Part shown: positions 1-11,100 of the stretch, piece after piece
How the letters are laid out: every line of letters starts with the position of its first letter
How positions within the stretch are numbered: the stretch's first letter is position 1
Assembly (NCBI RefSeq): GCF_028453695.1
Contig: NC_135778.1
Location: 30,493,214 to 30,557,213, forward strand
Length of the DNA: 64,000 bases
Source of the DNA: Augochlora pura
Lineage: Eukaryota > Arthropoda > Insecta > Hymenoptera > Halictidae
Reading direction: 5' to 3'
The notes under the pieces: generated by a model
Told to the model about the DNA's origin: nothing
What the model saw: the letters and a program-made list of their open reading frames with translations, nothing else
Databases searched by the model: none
Position numbers and translations under genes: made by a program

Positions 1-967
1 GGGTTTTTTTCGACGGTTCCACGTTGGGATCTTGATGTAACTAATTTAAACACTAAATGTTGCTTTGCAAAGAAAAGTTCCCAGGATCGACGTTCATTTT
101 TTAGTGAGATTTGACATGCTGAATTACGTCGCGAGGGTTCAGGTAACCCGGATCGAACTTTTCACCCTTTCCAACTACTTAATATTTCTAATACAGTACT
201 GGTGTAGTACTCTTTCGCTTGCGTTATTGAAAACGGTTTAGCTCCGACCGATGATGCCTGAACCGTGCAACGATTCAAACCATACGTACGCTCCCTTAGG
301 CTCGAGACACACTATTGACGCCCAAATAATGAAATCAATTCGATTACCTCAGCTTAATACTTCAGTTTGATTTACCCGCAAAGCAGTAGTTTTCGCACTT
401 TCTTCAAGATGCAATTACTTTAATACTTTTAAAAAACACACCAAACTCTTCTAATTGAAGACAATGGTGTCAGCAACTAAATTCTCGTCATAAGAATACT
501 GTGCCTTATAGTTTCCAAAAAGGCTTCATTTTCCTCAATCGTTACTCGATTTAAACTTCTGAAATTAATAACCAGTAACAATCTAAAATACCACGTCCTA
601 TAATTGATAAATACAATCAAGTTCAATAATCATTCTTCCAAATACAGTTACTAACGTTGTTTTAAAGAATTAACTGCGTCGCGTATTTGCAAATTTATTT
701 ATTTTAATGTATTCGTGGCGAGCGTCGATAAAATGTATACTAGAAAACGCATGTCTTTTTTAAGGTCAGCATGAGGAATTTATACAAATGTGAGTTCGAC
801 TAACCGACTTTGACCATGAATGCTTCTGTTAAAAAAATGTGCATGTATTATACGCCTATATCTAATTCTACGTTCACATCTACTACTGTACAAGCATGTA
901 CATAGTATATAATGACCATAAGTCGCATTAACCGGTTAAAGTTGCGACAGAATTATATGTACGTATC
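1..967. other. AT-rich non-coding DNA upstream of the SDR gene
   Basis: No reading frame here resembles a known protein, and I searched it for the next KCNQ exon on the minus strand without success. The last 70 bases hold a possible core promoter for the SDR gene. Confidence 0.5.
906..913 (+). promoter_or_regulatory. Possible TATA box of the SDR gene
   Basis: TATATAAT lies about 55-60 bases before the SDR start codon, a plausible distance for a short 5' UTR. The region is AT-rich, so chance occurrence is likely and no initiator was confirmed. Confidence 0.25.
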
Positions 968-3723
968 ATGGAAAGGTGGGCAGGAAAAGTAGCACTGGTC
1001 ACCGGCGCGAGCGATGGAATCGGTTTGGCGATCGCGAAATCCCTCGTTGAACACAATGTTCAGGTGGTTGGTCTTGCGAGACGATTCGACAAACTGCAAG
1101 AAGTGGCCAGGCAATTGGGTAAAAACAAGTTTTACCCCGTGCAATGCGACGTTACAAAGGAGAGTGACATTTTAAGATCGTTTAAATGGGCTGAAGAGAA
1201 ATTGGGAGGCGTTGACATACTGGTGAATAATGCTGCAGTAATCATGACAAAGATGATCATGGGTAAAGTTGTTTTCTGATTGCATTAATAATTTTCCTCT
1301 CCATTCACAATTTCAGTAAGCTGACATAAGTCACGGATATGCCTCAATTTTTCCCTCATTTAAATTTCATCTTCTTCTTCTTATTATTATTTTCTTCTTA
1401 GTATTATTTCTTCTATCTTAACCCTGATGTAGGAAATTAGAAAATAAAGTAAATAATAACGTGATTAAAAAATCGATAATAAGTTTTTAAAAAAGGATTT
1501 CCTTGATATCAGTGTGACTGGGATGCTTTTAATAGCTATAAAGATTATATGTGAATCAGGTTCAAAATTGATTCGACAGATTTTTGTTAAAACATCTTTT
1601 GAAAAGATACGACAAAGAGGATAAGTACATCAAACAATATATTAGGAGTATAAATAAGTTTCCGCCGTTTTTCATAAAAAATTGGGCATTTGTTGTGAAA
1701 GAACGGTACCTAATGTTTTATTCGAAGTCCATCGCTAGCCACTACTTTTTCCCATCTTTCTGGCAGTATAAGGATACCGCGACGGAAGAATGCTTCATCT
1801 TTTGAAGCTATCCACAAATCGACCCAATTTTTCGTATCTTCATATAATGTGAAGTGTTGTTCCGACAGGCCATGCGCCATCGATCGACACAGGTAGTAAT
1901 CAGAAGGAGCAATGTGTGGTGAATACAGCGGGTGTGGTAAAACTTCCCAATTGAGGGTTTCCAGATAGGTTTTGGCCGGCGCCGTAACATGTGGACGAGC
2001 ATTATCATGCAGAAGAATAACTTTGTCGTGTCTGGAGTAGTAGTGGGCACGTTTTTCCTTGAGTACTCGGCTCAATTTCATCAATTGTGTTCGGTAGAGA
2101 GTCCCAGTAATGGTTTCATTCGGTTTGAGCAATTCATAATACATGACATCGAGCTGATCCTACCAAATATAAAACATGAGCATTTTTCCATGAATGTTCG
2201 GCTTGGCTGTTAATGTTGAAGCATACCCAGGCGGTCCCCATGATTTCTTCTTCTTTGGGTTATCGTACTGGATCCATTTTTCATCATCAGTGACTATACG
2301 ATGCAAAAGCCCTTTCGTTTATGCCTGGCAAGCAGCATTTCACATGTGAAAAATCGGCATTCAACGTTTCTCGGCTTCAGTTCATATGGAACCCATTTTC
2401 CTTGTTTTTGAATCATTCCCAATGATTTTAAGCAATGTGAAATTGCTGGTTGAGTCATTCCTAATGTAAGTGCAAGTGCTTCTTGCATTTGGCACAAATG
2501 TTTATCTAATAATGTTTCCAATTCCGCGTTTCCGTACACTTTTGGCCTTCCGCTACGTTCTTTGTCTTCGACGTCAAATTCACCGTTCTTAAACTTGTGA
2601 AACCACTCACGGCAACTTCTCTCACTTAAGGCAGCCTCGTCATATGCTTCTATAAGCAATCGATGCGCCTCGGCTGCAGATTTTTTGTGAAACGGCGGAA
2701 ACTTATTTATACTCCTAATAACATAGTTTTGTTCTCCAGTTTATCCGATAACTTTGCTGATAATTGCATTATTATTACAGATTCGACTACCGAGGAGTGC
2801 AGGAAAGTACTGGATACTAACTTAATGGCACCAATGATATTTGCGAGAGAATTCATAAATGCGATTAGGAAACGCAATACTCCCGGCCACATAATAAATA
2901 TGAGCAGGTGCGAATGTTCTTAGATTTTTATTCATATGTTGCAGAAGTTGTTTAACACATATCGAAAGTTTTTGCACCTACGACAAAATACAATCTTAAC
3001 AGTGATTATCAATCTTAACAGTATCGGTGTCTTGTACAAATTTAACTGGGATATTAATACATGTATTAATTTTCTGTATAATTCATAGCATCGTGGGGCG
3101 ATATCCAGAAACCTTCCGCACTCCACTTGGAATACATGGTGTTAGCAAGTCTGGTCTGTACACCTTGGGTGTAGAACTCCGCCATGAAATTTTATTATCC
3201 AACCTTGATATCAAAATCACGGTAAAATTTGGCTGTTTCTTTTTATTAGCCGCTTTTTTACTATCTATTTGATCTCCTAACTCTAATTATTTTCATCGTA
3301 TATACATATAACAATTCCTTATATTATTCCGAAATTTCAACATTAATGAGTCGACAACTGTACAATGTCATTTAATTTTCCCATAATGTTAGTCAAATAA
3401 AATTTATTAAAATCTGGTTGCGGTTCGTAGACTATCAATCCTGGAGGTGTTTTCACAGACATGATCAAAGTCGCGTTTAATCGCGGTGACGACATTGCAG
3501 AAGTTCTTCCACTATTAAGCGGCAAAGATATTGCCGACACTGTGATTTCCGCAATAAGCGCATCTCCAGTTTCAGAGGTAAAGTTCAGTGGAATTCATAT
3601 CTTATGAAAAATAATATTGCTATATATTTATTTACACACAATTATTACCGTTTTCAGATTTTCGAGCTTACTGTTTTACCGCAACACGTATTTATAGGCT
3701 CTCCAGTGCCACAAGTGCCGTAA
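968..3723 (+). CDS. Short-chain dehydrogenase/reductase, five exons, 255 aa
   Basis: Exons 968-1262, 2781-2907, 3089-3221, 3431-3577 and 3658-3723 join to 768 nt with all splice phases agreeing and GT/AG at every junction. The protein is a classical NAD(P)-dependent SDR, most like the insect DHRS11/farnesol-dehydrogenase group. It shows the cofactor glycine motif TGASDGIG (residues 12-19), NNAA (87-90), the helix Asn in LDTNL (about 112), the active-site Ser in NMSS (140-141) and PG near residue 173. Length is typical of the family, and no signal peptide is evident, so it is probably cytosolic. The oddity is the catalytic YxxxK motif, which reads HGVSK (His157, Lys161). The first intron carries a mariner insertion. 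The substrate cannot be told from sequence. Confidence 0.93.
1643..2717 (-). mobile_element. mariner element inserted in SDR intron 1
   Basis: Two inverted ends, GGAGTATAAATAAGTTTCCG and onward, are identical over 26 bases (1645-1670 and 2690-2715). Both are flanked by the dinucleotide TA, as in Tc1/mariner target-site duplications. The element between the TAs is 1071 bp, shorter than the usual 1.3 kb. The transposase N-terminal region abuts the TIR directly, so the 5' untranslated part seems lost. It lies antisense within the first SDR intron and leaves both splice sites intact. Confidence 0.93.
1710..2696 (-). pseudogene. mariner transposase (DD34D), inactivated
   Basis: The reading frame runs from the right TIR towards lower coordinates. 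Its N-terminal half (2294-2659) holds the helix-turn-helix region with CREWFHKFKNG and RSGRPK, then WVPYELKPR. The C-terminal half (1710-2144) holds catalytic blocks HDNARPH and SPHIAPSDYYL, with exactly 34 residues between the two Asp, the mariner signature. At least two lesions disable it: a frameshift near 2300-2315 and a TAG at 2160-2162 where mariners normally have Trp (IWWDQL). No start codon is visible at the 5' end. Confidence 0.92.
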
Positions 3724-3771
3724 CGAAATTGAATTAAAAAGTTTCACAACGTGGCAGAGTACTATATGATT

Positions 3772-3777
3772 AATAAA
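3772..3777 (+). terminator. Polyadenylation signal of the SDR gene
   Basis: AATAAA lies 48 bases after the SDR stop codon, the only canonical signal close behind it. The DNA is AT-rich, so this rests mainly on position. Confidence 0.5.
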
Positions 3778-5036
3778 TTGTATTTACGTTTGCTTTTAAG
3801 AAATCAAACCACATTGTAATACAAATTGTTCAAACTAATTTTTACGAAATGAAAATGACAATTCATTTATTTAAAATAGTGCTAATTGAAAAGGGTTCAT
3901 AATAATTATATCATACACATTTAAATTTCTAATTTTTTTATGTTATGGCTGATAAAAAGTATTCCGTTTTCAATGGAATATCCGAAAGCAATGTAATATG
4001 TAAAAAATTGTATAATAATAACCGAATAATAAATAGTATAACGAGGCGAAATGAGATGAAGACAAAAGCTATTGAACATTATCGTAGCCGATTTTGGACC
4101 GATCGATAATCGACTGGACCGCAACCGAAACTTTGCGAAACATCGAGAACGCGGTAAACTTCTTAGTTACCAAATTGTTATTAACGGCTCATGGCTGGCA
4201 ACGAGGTAGTATAAATAGAATAATCTCGGTTAGATCGGCGCTACACCTGTGATTCTTTACCCTTGCTAACTTTCAAATTATCATCAAAGTATTTTGAAAA
4301 ATTTTTTTGAATATATTATCGTTACAGATCCCACTAAACGTTGTTGACAACAACCACCTTAATTGTCCGGTAAGCCGGTAACTTCTGGCAGGCACGAGCC
4401 TCCCCACCTCATCATAGAAAAAGGAAACAAAACGAAACAGCGCTACAGCTGTGAGAGAGGACGAGGTAAGCCACGGCCGCTCACAAGGAAGGGAGAGGAC
4501 GGTCATGAAGAGAAGGGAACACAGGGTAGCTTCCTGGCCGCCTGTAGGAATCTGCATAGGTTCTTCGGTTATCATGTCGGTAATAGAGAACGGCCATGAA
4601 GGTCGGTCGCGCCGTCCGGACATAGGGATACGATAATCTTGCAGCGTAGTTTAGATCTATTGGGAGAAGACGGCTAAGAAAGCCGCCCGCCTGATAGTAG
4701 TAGTTGTTTCATTTGATCAAAGTTGTTTTCGTTGCTTGCTATAAATATTAGCAAGGAAATTGATCAAAGGTAATCCTGCAACTCCATGTCATACTCTAAT
4801 CAGAATATATCTCCTTTTGCCTCAGTAATCCTTATAACCAGCATTCCGGATTTATTTCAACGATCGACCACCCATAGCCTTACAATAGCAATTTATTCGT
4901 TGCCTTGACAACCGATTCACAGGCAACCGATCGGTAAAGTGTTAAGTTTGTAATTAATAAAAAAATCCTGCGAACTTTACTCGGCACCTAGTGTTAATTA
5001 AGAGAGTTATCATTTTGAGGAAGAGATAATACTTAC
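3778..5036. other. Non-coding stretch between SDR gene and KCNQ pore exon
   Basis: AT-rich DNA with one GC-richer island at about 4340-4720. Just before the island, at 4210-4217, is TATAAATA, with a candidate start region about 30 bases on, so a promoter or a retroelement end is possible. Overlapping short frames on both strands of the island resemble no protein I know. Confidence 0.4.
4872..4945. repeat. Truncated TTAA-type MITE, same family as 60141-60291
   Basis: The right end reads ACCGATCGGTAAAGTG followed by TTAA (4942-4945). About 65 bases inward it matches the right half of the element at 60141-60291, including the CACAGGCAACCGATCGG region. No matching left end is visible. Confidence 0.65.
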
Positions 5037-5147
5037 GGCTGGAAGTGCGAAAAATGATATGGCGAACACGCTGAAACACGAGGCAACGATCTTTCCCATC
5101 CAGGTTTGTGGAACTGTGTCACCGTAGCCGATGGTGGTCACGGTAAT
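5037..5147 (-). CDS. KCNQ: KCNQ exon: selectivity filter and S6
   Basis: 37 codons from [10 protein letters not shown] to SFFALPA. GYGD is the K+ filter, and the PA pair of S6 is the Kv7 gating hinge, split from its following Gly by the intron. The acceptor is TTCCTAG (exon start at 5147) and the donor is GTAAGT (5036-5031). The length equals that of vertebrate KCNQ1 exon 7 as I recall it. Confidence 0.96.
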
Positions 5148-8100
5148 CTAGGAATCAGACGTACAGGCATTAATAACTCTTTTTATAGACACTTCGTTTA
5201 ACGCACAAATTTCAATTTTCACAAATAAACTTTGCCAATATTTTGACGTAATATCATCAAAACCATCGCAAAAATCTTCGCACATTAATTTCTAAAAAGT
5301 TCAATCTAAAATTTGATTCGCATTGCCAGAAACAATGCAAACAAATTAAAATACATCGCAGAATTTTTTATAAATTAATTCTCACTATTTTTACAGTTGT
5401 GTGAAAGTTAAAATTAAAGCTTACTTTTTTGTTGCAAATGTTACATTGACGTTCACGTACGATAGCGTGCGGACATCTGTCCATTGACAGTTTCCTGTCA
5501 GTGGACAGATATCGAAAGCAAGCAGCGACGAAGTTTAGTTGGCACTATGCAGATAGTGATGGGTAAAATTTAGGATGCAGAACATTGTTCGGAATGTGAC
5601 CTCGTGGGACAAAAATCAATATTTTAAGACAAATAGGATATTAATCATGATAATGTTATGTATAACAGCTTTTATGTTGATAAGGCTATAATATCATGCT
5701 TTTAAATTAAAAATTCAAAATTATCGCTTCGACCAGTGTAATTTCTAAACTAGTTACGTTAATAACGATTTCAATTATGCTTTTAAATTAGAAATTCAAC
5801 ACTATAGATTGGATCAGCTAATTGCGATCTAAACTAATTACGATCAAAATTAGGAAATAATTACACGCGCGCACTATAACGCGTATACTTTGACACTATT
5901 ATATTAGTAAGGCTTTATATTCAGTACATATATTAAATTTTTAATTACATATTACGTTTGTATTGATTTTATATTAGGGATTGTTATTAAAAGTTCTATA
6001 AAAAGATTGTCTTTGTTATTGATTGTGTATTATTTAATTTAATTATCTTCAGCATAATTTAATTTAAATTAAGTTTATTGCGGTATTATTCTTCGTTTTG
6101 TATTGAAAATTAACAGTTGCCAAATGAACCGACGTCATTTATAAATTGGTCGTAATCATTTTGAAAATATTATGCGTGCGGTATTGGATTATTACTGTCA
6201 TGCATTTATTGCCACTATGTTAATTAATTGGTAAGGTTTCGTTTGAAATACAGCTTTTATATTAATAACGTACCATATTTATATGGTTTTGTTTGATGTG
6301 TACATTTATATTTATATTTAATTTCGTAAGGAAGGACGGGAAATCAAAAAATTGTAAAAAGTACTTGACATACATGCAATTTTATGCGAATGTGGTAATA
6401 ATATCTTTATGTAGTACGAATGAACTGAAAAATAAAAAAAATCAATACAGCAATATTATGCAAAAATGGTTAAAATATTACTATAAATTATACATAGCAT
6501 AATATACAATAAACAAAATCATTATATAATTGTACCAAAAAAGTTAAATTTTAATATTTTATATATAACGAAAATTTCAATGAATTGTCGGGAATTAGAA
6601 AGTCAAATAACAATATTTATGTTCTAGATTTGGATGGACCCAAACCCCGCCGACCGAGTGTTAATATTAACAAAATATTACAACAATTAAATATGATCTT
6701 AATCATTTCAAGAATTATCAAATCAAATTTGCAAAATATGCAACAGCAAATATAGTAACTTCGAATTATATATAAAATAGAAATTTTAGCATGTATTAAT
6801 TTCCAATAAATAGATAATAAAATTAAAATAAATATAAATAATATAAATATATCGTATCATATCTTTTTTCCTCATAGAAATTAGAGGGACCGGAAAGTAA
6901 TGTCGTTATTTTACATTAAATTCAAACAGACAAATTTTTAACAAGTTTTTATTTTTAATCAATGATGTAATCACCATCGCTATTTACAATCTTTTGTCAT
7001 CTAATTTGCAAAATTTCAATACTGGATCGGTAAAAATCAATTCATTTTTACGCAAAACACCTGAAGATGGTATTTTAGAGATCGTTCATATTTTCAAGTT
7101 TTTCACCACTTAGAAATTGTTGTAGCGATTGGAATAAATGGAAATCTGATGGCGCAACATGGGGCGAATATGGTGGGTGAGGCAATGCCTAACACCCCGA
7201 ATTTTTTCCATGGCTCGTCTCGCACAGTGTGGTCTTGCATTATCGTGTTGCAGAATAACGTCTTTTCTATTGACAATTGCAGGCCACTTTTCAATTAGAA
7301 ATTAATTTACTCGTGATACGACACTTAAAATGTAAAATTTGTTAGATTAATACATTTTCTTTGATAATTACTCAATATTTCTCTTTTAGATGATACGAAG
7401 CAAAACAATCTCTAAGATGTAACGCAATTTCACAAGATTTGCACATTAAATTTGTAGTCCTTCTTTTTTTTTTGTTTTTGGAACATACATAAGCATAAGT
7501 ACTTATAATAACAAAAAACTTTCTGATGCGTTGAAATTATTGTTACTTAACCACTTGCTGTACTTTGACGAGTCCGACTCGTGATGGATATTACCAGTAA
7601 TAAATAATTGAGTGTGGATGTTATTCTGTTCTTTAAAATTGGAATAAAATTATAATCCCTTGTTGTGAATATTTAAGCATACAGGTAAATTCAGGCACGG
7701 AATCGAAATTAATGTTCTGTCCCTTCTAAGAAATTGTGCCAATTGAAAAATTCCTAATCGCAGTGACTGTGAAGAAAATGGTACGTCAAGGGGTTAAACA
7801 AAACAACAACAGAACACCACGCCATATTGGGCGGTATCATACGCGTTACCCCACTGTGCTGTCGCCGGCTGTTGAGCGATTCTTTGCGCGTGTAGTGACA
7901 CCGGATAGCATAGTGTTAATAAAATATAAATATCCTACTATGCTTATGAATCTTTGTTCTTTATTCTTCATTGCTATCGAGTACTATGCGGTATTGCAGA
8001 GGACTATAGTAAACGCGACGGTGTCGAAAGTCTCTAGCTGCCAGGAATTCTTTTGGCAAGAAAGCAAAAGTGTGGACGACAATTGAAAGAGAACAGCAAA

Positions 8101-11100
8101 GCACAGGCACGGCGGTCTACCGAATGGCAGGAGAATATTAATCAATCGACACTTGAATCCTCGTTTATTCGACCTCGGCTTCATTGATCCCCACGCGGAC
8201 CATTCGGGGGACTCTAAATAGAGGCATATTTCCCGAATGATTAGCAGCACCGTTTAATAAACATTAGCGACCAGCATACAATTAAGCAGTACACGTCGCT
8301 GAATGAAACCTATTCCGAGGTAATGAGCGAAATCGCAGGCCAGAATTAATTATTCGCGTTAATAGAAACCGAGCGAGCCGGACGCTTATTACACAGTGGA
8401 TAAATGGATTTAATGCAAACAGAGTTCTTTTGTGCCCGCCGAACGCTTAATCTAAATTCTTTCTTTGATCCAGCTTCTTGGCGAAATATTAGAACTGGTC
8501 GATCTTCTTTACGAAAGAAATTACCGTCACTTCTATTGGGCTCGATGCGAAATTCATGCCATTATTACTACATTAAGTAATAATATTTTTTCATGGAATT
8601 TGTCGATTATTCATATTTTGTTGTCCTGTGTTTTGAGAATAGAATATTAGAAAATTATTATTATAGAATTAGAATATTAGTTTGCTTTTACATTAGTTTG
8701 CTTTTATATTAGACATATATTTTTAATATATTTTATATTATACATAAAAATTGAAAAACTGTTCGCGACAGAATTCATTTTTTATTTTATTGTCCTTCGC
8801 AGATTTACATTCGTCGCTTTTAATTTATGTTTATTGAGATTATGGTTTAAAATTTCCTTTTCTTCTAGATAGATATATTTATCGTCTCTTGTTACAAATC
8901 TTTATTAATAATATTACACAGTTATTTCTGTAAAATTTTATTACAATTCATGTCTCTTAATCCTGAATTAATCATAGAATTGAATTCCTTTTGATTTTTT
9001 AGAAAAATTTATTCAAGCCTAGAAAGTCTAAGCGTTAATTTCATTTGTTTATACATTTAATTATTATAAATTGTATGTACCATTAGCAACTAAATAACGT
9101 ATACGTAAATAATTTGAATCGATGATTTAACTTGAACATTAAAATTTGTTAGTAAAAGTAACAAAAATAAATTTGAAGAATATTTATTTCGAAAGAAGGA
9201 ATGGAAAAGGAAAATCGAACTAAACGTTGTGTTAAAATAATATGTGTTCATTAGAATGCGGCTTGAATTTTTGTCATACAGTGCAGTAAATTATCGTGGA
9301 ATGACAAGTATTCGAAATTACAGTGCATAGTGCGAGAGTGGCCACTGTGACTGTTCAAGAGGATAGATCAGGGAACGTCGACTAACACACACGCATGTTG
9401 AAATAATTATATTTACCACCCCCCACCACAGTGCATCCGCGTAACTGGAAAAGTCAGTTTTTCCATCGGGCCCAACAGCATCTTTTTCGGCAAGATACAC
9501 GAAGTAACTGCTGAAAATAAGACCTAGGAACCCGATGTACAATGTTGTGATCAGCTCCTGAAAGTTTTCATCGAGATGCTTTACTTATAGTCTGTCTCAT
9601 GCTATGCTAATGTGTTTGCAAAGATTTATTTTCAATAAAAAAATAAATCTTTTCATCAATGAATACATAAATAGATATAATCGACGCTCAACTTGACTCA
9701 TGGAAAACCTTTTACAAGGGGTATGGCCGTTAATTATTATAATTATTATACAAGTGGGAATTTGCATAAATATCTACTATTCATTAATACATTTCCTGTC
9801 GGTAATTGTTTCACAGTTTCTCAAAATTAACAACATATAGCCAAATATTTCTTTATTATTCCTAATAACAGCAACAATTTCAATGGTTAATTAAATATCT
9901 GCCCCGTTAACGTAATGTAATAATTCATTTTTTTCTTGTAATATAATCCATAATTAACATATTAAGAACATAAGTAATCCCTACATTGTTTTCCTGTTTC
10001 ATACTTCTGCAAAAGTTTATTTTCTTTTGTTTTTACTATTTTATATCGTAATTAAGAATAAAATATTAACGGAGCGTTCATCTAAAATTAAATTCACAAA
10101 TTTCTTTGTACTTCTTATTTTTAAACTATTGTGACCACAGTGCATAAATTGTTAAAATTGTTATACCAGTTAGGGGTTGAAAAAATATCACGTAATGTTA
10201 TACAAAAATAGAATCAGCTCCTATGTTTTTTCTACTTACGTCATCGATTTTCGGATTTAGTTTCTGAGATATTTGCAAAACGTTTCAGTTAGACATTCAG
10301 TTGTCGACATTATTTTTCAAATCTGAATCTACTAAACCTAACTCACACCTATCCTAATCCGAATCTAACACAGATATAACGCGAAGCTAATTCGGATTTA
10401 AAAAATTAATAAAAATTTCTAAAAATTATTAATCTTTATGTACCTCAAAAATTAAGATCGAGTGATGATATGTGTAGAAAAGAGTTGTTAAAAAATTATG
10501 TCCTTGACAACAAATTGCGATATCAATGTTGACAAGTTCTTCCCTTTTCGCAGTCGGAGTCGTTTTAATTCAAAATCTAAAATAATTTTTATGACTATAA
10601 TATGATATATAATATAATATATCCATTTTATATATCTTAGTGTATTTTGTACATATGAAATTAAATTTTGCGACTTATACATTTAACAGTCCCTTAAATA
10701 TAAATAAATTTGATAGTGTCGAAATTATTTGGAAACATGGTATAACAATTTTTAATGGCGCTTTGGAGTGGTCAAATGACCTCAAAGGGTTATTTTTGGA
10801 ATGCCGTTTAACGACACCATTGATAGAAATAGTGCTAGTGGATTGTTTGGTGACGTACCTGACGGTGAATGAAAACAACAGAGCCGAGAAGTCGCCATGT
10901 GCCACCTTGCCGATCGACGTGGAGCATGCGCAGTATTTGCAAAAATCGGATGCCTCTAATAGCGGAGGTGGCGAACACCTGACCATTGCTCCCCACAGAC
11001 AGGACCACCATGGATGCGACCACCACTATTAAATCTGTAACAACAAGTAAATAATGCGCCACAGTTACAACTATTCTTCATTAAATTATCAATAATATGA

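Larger units (their letters stand above)
5148..9416. other. KCNQ intron (4.3 kb) with repeats
   Basis: Holds a 16-bp hairpin (5475-5510), a mariner fragment (about 6882-7300), a TTAA-flanked MITE (7547-7797) and a GC-richer island at about 8000-8460. A lone TTAA-type end (GACCGAGTGTTAA near 6655) has no visible partner. The remainder is AT-rich with no supported gene. Confidence 0.6.

Noticed and set aside
4363..4636. Overlapping frames in the GC-richer island at 4.4 kb, considered as the next KCNQ exon
   Set aside because: No S6-following sequence (GILGSGFAL type) or calmodulin-binding motif appears in any minus-strand frame.
10640..11032. 130-codon plus-strand frame
   Set aside because: It is antisense to the KCNQ S3-S4 exon, which has clear homology on the minus strand.
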